Both the position numbers and the translations under genes were made by a program. The notes beneath the pieces are model-generated. The model worked only from the letters and a program-made list of their open reading frames with translations, had not been told where the DNA came from and searched no databases. Of a stretch of 64,000 nucleotides of DNA, positions 57,522 through 64,000 are shown in pieces. This DNA comes from Phytophthora hibernalis. Lineage: Eukaryota; Oomycota; Peronosporomycetes; Peronosporales; Peronosporaceae. The stretch lies in assembly GCA_012656075.1 (NCBI GenBank), contig JAAKBF010000056.1:372001-436000 (forward strand), given 5' to 3'. Position 1 is the first letter of the stretch; each line of letters begins with the position of its first letter.

Positions 57522-58161
57522 CCTGAGTCGAAGCGCCGAGGAGGTAACGCGGTTAGAAAATTGTTTTCGCAGCGTTCGATTCGAAATTTGAGCATTGTAG
57601 CCGACCTTGGAAAGGTTTAAGCCTAAACATTTTACCTTGACCCATCAATGTTACAATCTTGGCCCAATCGTTTTCAGCTTTAACCTCCAGACCCGAACGT
57701 GGTGGAACATCTAAAGTTTAGATTCTAAACTGCATACCGGTATGCAGTATAATTAGACTTGAGGTTTGTAAACTTACCTTCCAGCGCTCACCAATTACCC
57801 GACATGACACGCACGGTGCCCAACGACCTCTGCTTTACTGGAAGAAGGGCTCAGCCTGTTACACAAGCTCAGTGACGGGCCACAAGTCTGAGTGCGGAAA
57901 CCCCTCACGATATCGAAAATGTTCACCTTGTCGGAAAAGGTCAGGATCTGTTCGTAATCGACATTTGGGGGTGAGGAGTACTGTTGGTACGGACTCCATC
58001 ACCTACATGTATCATGGATTTCCTCCATCGCGCCTAGCAAAGGCCACCGCTGCGCTCCTGCTTTGAAGGAGCTCACCTCCGTCGTTTTGCATTTCACCCC
58101 TCTCTGGATGCCTCTCTGTACCGCCACTTGATCGAGGAGACACGGGTCTCCGAACTGGATC
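57522..58161. other. Spacer between effector and its paralogue
   Basis: No gene supported. The 3' flank just after the effector (GAGGAGGTAACGCGGTTAGAAAA) is repeated after the paralogue at about 58480, showing that the duplicated unit includes the 3' flank. Confidence 0.45.
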
Positions 58162-58554
58162 ATGTCTCAATCGAGTTTCCCGAACCAACACCTTTCGACC
58201 AACCCTTCGCCCATTGATAGTACAGCCATACCAAGTATTTTGGACAGCATGAAGGCTTCCGTGGGGAAACTAAAAGACGGAATGTCTGCTGCTTTGCGAA
58301 AACGACTGAACGACGTAGTCGAGACCAAGGCCATGAATTTGTACAAAATGGGAGAAACACCGGCCAGCCTTAAAATCGAGTATACGAGATGGTGGGGAGC
58401 CGAAAATGGTGTCGCCGTCTACAAAGCTTGGTATGACAAGAATGTCGCGGCGGGGCCTTGGACTGAGTCCAAGTACCGAGGAGGTAGCGCGGTTAGAAAA
58501 GGCTGTAGAGAAGGAAACCAGTTTTCGCTGCGCTGTGTTCGATTTCAGATTTAA
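58162..58554 (+). pseudogene. RXLR effector paralogue without secretion signal
   Basis: A 130-codon frame whose middle aligns with the C-terminal half of the effector at 57.0 kb: IPSILDSMKASVGKLKDGMS, VVETKAMNLYKMGETPASLK, then VYKAWYDKNVAAG. It lacks a hydrophobic leader, RXLR and dEER. The C-terminal end reads into flank sequence that is non-coding in the intact gene (PWTESKYRGGSAVRK). It is most likely a truncated duplicate. A non-secreted product cannot be excluded. Confidence 0.7.
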
Positions 58555-59056
58555 GCATTGTAGCAGACCACCCCGGAAATCGTGTACCAATGGTACTGCA
58601 GTAGTAGGAACCTACTAAGGTTTGAACCTTTAAACCTTAACATTTTGTCTAACGGACTTCCATGCATACAACAATCTTCCAGTATCCATATTGCAGGTCG
58701 TTGGTTCTGTTCTGTTCCGGTTTCGCTCGAGGATACTACTTCAATGTACTACGTAGTACTGCACAAAGGTTGCCACGGGGACGCAATGCGTGCCAGGCGC
58801 TCGTAGACACTCTTCAATGTGTTGGAAGAGTGCCCCTGGTTTGGGGTTTGGGACACTGGATTGTACTGATTTTGGGAAATCGCTTGTTCCAAATCTCTTT
58901 TACCCAGATGGCCATCCAACACATCCAACATTTCCAACATTTACTAAATAAGTATCCCTATCTCCTTACAAACACCAAGTCAACATCCAACTTCAAAAGT
59001 CTACGAATGGAACTTTAATTCGGACAAATTATCATTTTCAAACAATTGACACATTC
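58555..59056. other. Spacer with a degraded third FYVE-gene fragment
   Basis: From 58683 to about 58800 the sequence resembles the 47.94-kb region: CAGGTCGTTGGTTCTGTTC, TTCGCTCGAGGAT, AATGTAC, CACGG-GGACGCAATGCG, with an inserted TACTACGTAGTA. It is an older third copy of the edge of the duplicated block. No gene is present in the remainder. Confidence 0.5.
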
Positions 59057-60360
59057 ATGTCGTTCCCACTCCTGGAAGACGACGACGAGGCCTTCTCGGA
59101 GGTGCTGGCGCTGCTGGACGAGTACCACGCGGCTGTACAGGACCCCCACAACTGCACAACGGCTCGAGACGCTCGTCCGCATTGTCCGAGAGCTCTGCGT
59201 GGGCCGCCTTCGAAGCCGCCCACCCAGTCACGACATCTACCAGTAAACATCGCAATGGCGCACGCGAAATGCGGCGTCGGGAGGTCCATTTTCTACGCAC
59301 CTGCGTCAAGGGACTGGAGACGCAGTTGACCGCGCTGCGGGACGCGTCGGAGCGCCGCGCAGAGCTGCAAAACCGACGAAATGCGGCGGAAAACGCCACC
59401 GCCGCGTCGTCGGCGCTCACGAGCGTGTGGAAGGAGCTGGCGGCGCGCCAATTGGACCAGCGACTGGTCTCGGAGAGGGAGCACAGTCGACTTAGAAGCG
59501 CATTGGACGACCAGAAGAAACTGCGAGAAATGCTGCAAAGAGCGTTGAATACACGAGTTGCCAGGAGGGTGAGTGGTGGAAGTTGGTGGAGTGAGTTTTT
59601 GTGGATAACGGAGGCTTTGATGCAGGTGATGGAGACGAGCATGGCACAGGAAAAACGCACGAGGAGAGTGCATGGAGTTCAGGTGGAAGTGGAGGACCAC
59701 GACGTGTTTCAGGAGCTGGAGGTTGGCGTGGACGCAGTGCTTCACGAATCCACGACGGTGTTTTATCAGACGGATACAGGAGAACCGTGTTTGGGCGTGT
59801 TTGGGGATAAGACGCTGCCTTTTGACTTGAATACGACGGCGGAAGCGGCGTGGACGTGTCTCGCGCACGCGTTCCAGCATGAGAAGTACAGCTTTTCGTA
59901 CAGCAGAGATAGGAAGGAGCACTCTGGGGGAGTTATGCGGGATGATACCGTTATCGAGAGCTTTGGCGTGGAGATTAAAGCGCCTGAAAGGATGGCAGAC
60001 TTTCGGATTAAGCAGGTTTTCCGACGATATGTGGAGCCGGACCGGATTGTCATTGCGTGGATGTCTTTCATCGACCCAGCGGAATTCAAAGGACAGACAC
60101 TACAGGGCTTTCGCTTCCAGGAAAAGGGCTCGATGGTGATCCGTCGACCTGCTTCGACACAGATCCCTAGTAACGATTTCACTGTGTTACGGATTTGGCA
60201 CGTAATTACGCCAGAGAAACTAGCTAGTACAAACGAGACCAGCTCACAATTTGTGCAGGAACTCACAGACTTTGTTCTGGGTGGATCTTCATCAGCGAGC
60301 ACCGTCCAGATGATTGAGAATATGTTGATCGAGCAGTTCAGAAGGAAAGCAACACAATAG
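59057..60360 (+). CDS. Family C coiled-coil/START-like protein (C1)
   Basis: ATG 59057 (MSFPLLEDDDEAFSEVLALL). The next part is in another frame after about 59165, giving a possible one-base lesion. The main frame reads GAREMRRREVHFLRTCVKGL and a coiled coil to LQRALNTRVARR. A 57-bp in-frame intron (59569-59625, GTGAGT to TGCAG) fits the intron position of C2. The START-like half has FGDKTLPFDLNTTAEAAWTC, MRDDTVIESFGVEIKAPERM, FRRYVEPDRIVIAWMSFIDP and GSMVIRRP, with a helical end TVQMIENMLIEQF. It shares the A/B plan of leader, basic region, coiled coil and START-like domain. It is convergent with C2 (27 bp between stops). Confidence 0.7.
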
Positions 60361-60387
60361 ATGTATGCTACCCAGTGAGCATTGCTG

Positions 60388-61721
60388 TCAAACTCTCGCA
60401 TGCAGCATATGCATCGACTGATCTCTCAGAGTTCGCTCCATGCTTTCCACCGCTCGCCCTGGTCTGCACCCGTGAAGCACATACTCCGTCATATCTTGAA
60501 CCAACATTCTTCTGTCCAGGTCTGCACTAGTCGTGGTGTCCGGGGTGATCATTTGCCACGTGTGAATGATAGAAGCAGTCTCGTGGCTATCGAGTGGCTG
60601 CGCTCCTTGAAGGGGCTCAATAACAAGTGCCCCTTCTCTTCGAACTCAATGTCATTAAGACTCTCGCCCTTGAACCTTTCCGGGCTCACAATTGCTTGCC
60701 ACGCAGTCACAACCCGACCAGCAGCCATGTAGCGCCGAACAATTTGCTTGACCTTGACAACCAGGAGGACCTCCCCAAAGTGATGCTCCTCTCCAAAGCT
60801 TTCTACGATAGTATCATCACGCACGAGCCCCGATGTCTACCAATGTTCTGTGTCAGTACCAGTACACACTTGAAAAAAAAACACAGCAAGTAAACTGAAA
60901 TGGCCGTACCTGGGTTGATTCTGCGAGATAATAAAACCGAGTCGTTGGACGACGAAATGAATGAGCGAAGAACTGCCAGGCAGCATCGCCCGTCAGCTCA
61001 ACACTGTATGGTAAAATTTTATCAGCGAACAAGCGAGGGTGTGCATTCTTGGGCGTCACATCGGTGTCTGCTCCGTTCATCGAAAACACTCGAAGCACTT
61101 GGTGATGCACGAAATCAATACTGGCAGCCATCTCTCGGAAGAGTGAACTGTCATCTTTGACAAGAGGGACAGCATACTGGCGTCTGTACGGCCAGTGGTC
61201 TGGAGGCTTCTCGATCGCCTGGAGTCGAAAAATGGTCACAGAGTGAGTATCAAACCTTGTATTGTCGTACCAAAACCCGTTCGTACCTCAACATGTCCTT
61301 GTTTGAGTTGCAATAATTGTTGAATAGCACGAGTGGAGACTTCTGCTTCACGAACCAACTCTCGAAGTCTCTCGTTCTCCTCCTCAGCGTTCACTCGAGT
61401 CTGACGCTGGTACGTGGCCAACTTCTTCCACAATTCCATCGTCTCATTTCCCCCACCACCACAACTGAAGGGTTTAGAATCTGCAATTCTTGTTGCAACA
61501 GAACCAACTTTTCTCCAATTTGGGGACTTGCTCACGTAAGGCCAGCAGCTCTTTGTGCTGTTCCTCCCGAGCTCGATTCGGATTATAGTTTCGCGGTTTT
61601 TCGAAGACCCCGTCACACCTGTTTGTCGCTTATTCGAAGTGGAATCTTCACCATTGCATTCGTCCAGGAACGACATCGCCGCCTCCAGCACTTGGGCATC
61701 TTCTACGAGGTGGAGAGCCAT
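60388..61721 (-). pseudogene. Family C coiled-coil/START-like gene (C2), several frameshifts
   Basis: Three exons: 61721-61287, 61218-60910 and 60836-60388. Introns are GTACGA to CTCCAG and GTACGG to TGGTAG, both phase 0. Exon 1 starts MALHLVEDAQVLEAAMSFLD. A lesion in an A run near 61600 leads to NPNRAREEQHKELLALREQV in the next frame, and further shifts precede ENERLRELVREAEVSTRAI. Exon 2 has RRQYAVPLVKDDSSLFREMA and LFADKILPYSVELTGDAAWQ. Exon 3 has VRDDTIVESFGEEHHFGEVL and RYMAAGRVVTAWQAIVSP; a G-run lesion near 60630 comes before MLVQDMTEYVLHGCRPGRAV and the stop. It is either decayed or affected by homopolymer errors. Confidence 0.6.
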
Positions 61722-61847
61722 TTTTTCTTAAGTTGAAACCACCAAAGAGACTAATCCCTGGCCTGTACATAAAGTGAAGGACTCATAAACTTTACCTTCA
61801 CTGCATCCGGTCAAAAATAGTGTACTTGGCAGTCCAGTACAGAACGA

Positions 61848-63929
61848 ATGCTTGACCAAATACCAGCTTCGAGTCTCCGAGTCGATCTCCATGACATTTC
61901 GTCGTCATCACGACGACTTTCCAGTCCGATGGTTGTGGGTCTACATGGTGGAGGAGTCATGCTCAGCTCTCGGCACCAATCTGACCGTACCAATCCTCGC
62001 AGCTTATTTCCTGATGAAGAGCACTCGTACGAACCTAGACGACATGTTCGCTTCGCAGCTCTCAGTCGAAATGCGTTACCGTATACGGAACCTACTCGAC
62101 CACAACGAAGACGACCAAGAAATTCACCCCCAAAACGTAACAAGGTCCTACCCCCAGTTCATCAGCAAGACTCTCTCCAGTTTCCAATTTCTCCAACGGT
62201 GCAAATAGTACGAAAGAAGCACGGACACAAGAAATCGCCAAATAAAACTGATGAAAAGTCTGTCAAGAATCAACAAATTGGTAATCTAGCTCGTGAGGAT
62301 GAGGATGATCGAGTTGCACGCGAACTGTGGGGGTTTCCGGTAAAGTATTCCCCTCAGAAGCAATTAGAAACTCGATGGCGTACAACAAACGAACAAAGTC
62401 AGCGTGCATTGCGCGCTAAGCAAGAAGAGGCTACTCAGAATCAAGATATAGCTACCCGACCGCACCAAGAATCCAAGAAAAATGAAGCCGACTACGCGCA
62501 GTACTTGTATTTGGCCAGTTTGTATGGTCCCCTCGACGTTCTACTGTATTGTTGCTGTCAACCAGGATCACATGGGCGTGTATACATGCTCCTTGTCGAT
62601 GTCTGCGCTCGTCGAATACAACGTTGGACCACCCAGAGAGTTGCTGCTTTACGAAGCTACTGGATTGGCTATTTGGCTCGTGAAATCACCACAGTCTGTA
62701 TTACCGAAGGGTTTGAAACTACCGGTATCGTTCAGGAACGCCAAGCGAGTGCATTGTTCATACGCTTGAAGCTACTCCGTGCTGCTAGAGCCTTTCGCGC
62801 CTGGAGCGATTATTCATCGCGGATGATTCAACTTCGTGCTAAAATGCGTTTGGCACTTACAAAAGCCCTCGAATCGCGTTTCTACCAATCGCGTTTCTAC
62901 CAGTGGCGAGAAAATGTAGAGACCCGCAACAAGTTCAAAGCACAACTTAAACACTTTGCTAAACGCAAAGCGATGCAAGATGCATTTGAGCAGTGGCAAT
63001 GTTGGCATTCCCAGCATGAAAAGCTACACTGTCATTTGGTACAGCGGCGGCTGCAGACAAAGCGTGAATGCTGGAAACTGTGGTGCAGATTCATGAGCTG
63101 CAACTGTTCAGCAAGAATACTACAACGCTCGTGGAGACTTTACTCTTGGCTAAAACAGCGAGATCCCAGTGTCAGAAAAATTCAGAGAGTATTTCGTGGT
63201 TGGCGAGGTAGACACAGAGTGAAGCAACTCCGCGACAAAATGGATATTCACCGTGTGCTACTCCGAGTTACAAACGTTGCAACTTGGGAATTACGATGTG
63301 CGATACTGACTAATCAGAGGAGACTGCTACTGGAACATGATCTAATTCGTGCTCGACAGCAAGCTGAATACGTTGTGCAAGCAGAGAAACAAGCCGAAAT
63401 TCTCGTTGAGCCCGAGTTGTCGAAAGTGGTTCGTAACAGCATGCACAGGAAACTAGACAACCACATTCAGCTTCTCAAAGAAAACGATACAGCTATACCT
63501 ACGCAGCTCGTAAAAACGAGTCGCTATCACCGGCGAGAAGCAGTACAAAAAGTTATTGATGAGGAGCGAGCTTTGGCGAGGCGTGAAGCTATTAAAGCGT
63601 TTCGTTCTACCTGCGACCAGCATCGTAACGAGAACGCAAATCCATGCATTATTTGTCAAGCGTATGCTGACTTCAGAACTCACGAAAACATGGACGACTT
63701 CGGCCAATCCGACTGCCATACATGTTTGTGCGAGTGCATCATTGGTACTGGCGACGCTCTCGCTGAATTTGAAACCTGGAGGAATACAGCACAAATCGAA
63801 CTGATAAACCTTGAACGATGCGAGCAAGAGTACACAGTGGCATTGTTCACTTCTGAACCATCAATTGCATCACTTTGGAAATCAATTTCCAAAGAACGGA
63901 AGATTGGCAACTGCAATAAATTGCAATGA
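61848..63929 (+). CDS. IQ-motif and Sfi1-like repeat protein
   Basis: A single 693-aa frame. The first 150 residues are basic and low-complexity. From about residue 245 it carries helical repeats with IQ or Sfi1-like cores: ARRIQRWTTQRVAALRSYW, AARAFRAWSDYSSRMIQLRA, SRFYQWRENVETRNKFKA, AFEQWQCWHSQHEKLHCHLV, KRECWKLWCRFMS and a clear IQ motif VRKIQRVFRGWRGRHRVKQL near residue 440. Near residues 600-632 are NPCIICQAY and CHTCLCECI, a possible zinc site. Such proteins bind calmodulin or centrin and are typical of flagellated cells, here perhaps basal bodies of zoospores. This role is inferred. It diverges from C2 with 126 bp between the starts. Confidence 0.75.
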   Translation: MLDQIPASSLRVDLHDISSSSRRLSSPMVVGLHGGGVMLSSRHQSDRTNPRSLFPDEEHSYEPRRHVRFAALSRNALPYTEPTRPQRRRPRNSPPKRNKVLPPVHQQDSLQFPISPTVQIVRKKHGHKKSPNKTDEKSVKNQQIGNLAREDEDDRVARELWGFPVKYSPQKQLETRWRTTNEQSQRALRAKQEEATQNQDIATRPHQESKKNEADYAQYLYLASLYGPLDVLLYCCCQPGSHGRVYMLLVDVCARRIQRWTTQRVAALRSYWIGYLAREITTVCITEGFETTGIVQERQASALFIRLKLLRAARAFRAWSDYSSRMIQLRAKMRLALTKALESRFYQSRFYQWRENVETRNKFKAQLKHFAKRKAMQDAFEQWQCWHSQHEKLHCHLVQRRLQTKRECWKLWCRFMSCNCSARILQRSWRLYSWLKQRDPSVRKIQRVFRGWRGRHRVKQLRDKMDIHRVLLRVTNVATWELRCAILTNQRRLLLEHDLIRARQQAEYVVQAEKQAEILVEPELSKVVRNSMHRKLDNHIQLLKENDTAIPTQLVKTSRYHRREAVQKVIDEERALARREAIKAFRSTCDQHRNENANPCIICQAYADFRTHENMDDFGQSDCHTCLCECIIGTGDALAEFETWRNTAQIELINLERCEQEYTVALFTSEPSIASLWKSISKERKIGNCNKLQ

Positions 63930-64000
63930 TCATCGCCAGCAGTAAGCGTTCAAACTTCACCAATTTTGACGGATTGGCTTGGTACACAAACACAGCTATC

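Noticed and set aside
1..64000. CRISPR arrays, rRNA genes, bacterial operons
   Set aside because: No regularly spaced repeats, no rRNA-like sequence, and spliced genes and eukaryotic elements throughout.

Overview
The window looks like nuclear DNA of a plant-pathogenic oomycete, most likely Phytophthora or a close relative. The evidence is a canonical RXLR-dEER secreted effector, short GT-AG introns of about 55-130 bp, oomycete-type FYVE/START-like proteins, a stramenopile-type Crypton tyrosine-recombinase transposon, and large lineage-specific families of coiled-coil plus START-like proteins resembling those annotated in Phytophthora as M96 mating-specific-like. Host genes are few. Most of the sequence is mobile elements, their remnants, and tandem or dispersed paralogues in various stages of decay.

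Layout. 0-3.3 kb: three decayed members of coiled-coil/START-like family B, one running off the left edge. 3.3-9.9 kb: two related Crypton tyrosine-recombinase genes on the minus strand, the first nearly intact and the second broken. Just past the 3' end of each lies a plus-strand tRNA-like sequence whose anticodon arm is a short tetraloop hairpin. 9.9-13.2 kb: a DIRS/Ngaro-type retroelement (gag, RT, RNase H, tyrosine recombinase), interrupted inside the RT by a 305-bp solo LTR with a perfect 5-bp target duplication. 13.2-21.0 kb: a non-LTR retrotransposon on the minus strand with an OTU-protease-like ORF1 and an APE endonuclease-RT-RNase H ORF2, heavily frameshifted. 21.2-24.5 kb: two more family B genes. 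24.5-27.0 kb: AT-rich spacer with several palindromes.

27.0-40.8 kb: a dense cluster of families A and B. It includes a three-unit tandem array of family A genes with a shared palindromic promoter module, and a 438-bp hAT-like non-autonomous element with an 8-bp target duplication in the promoter of the third unit. 41.4-44.7 kb: the best-preserved host genes, an ER DnaJ/TPR co-chaperone (DNAJC3/P58IPK type, four exons) and a glutathionyl-hydroquinone-reductase-type GST (three exons). A broken GST copy follows at 45.0-46.2 kb. 47.4-56.4 kb: a START-like/FYVE-like gene, then a piggyBac-type transposase, a third GST-like gene, and a second partial copy of the FYVE-like gene. The two FYVE copies share a near-identical 2,015-bp direct duplication. 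57.0-58.5 kb: the RXLR effector and a paralogous remnant without a secretion signal. 59.0-61.7 kb: two family C members convergent on each other. 61.8-63.9 kb: an IQ/Sfi1-repeat protein divergent from the second of these.

Many apparent frameshifts are single-base losses in short homopolymer runs, also in otherwise well-preserved genes. Some lesions called here as pseudogenes may therefore be sequence errors. Both copies of the segmental duplication share one such lesion, so at least that one is real or predates the duplication. All function calls come from reading the sequence only; no database search was run.
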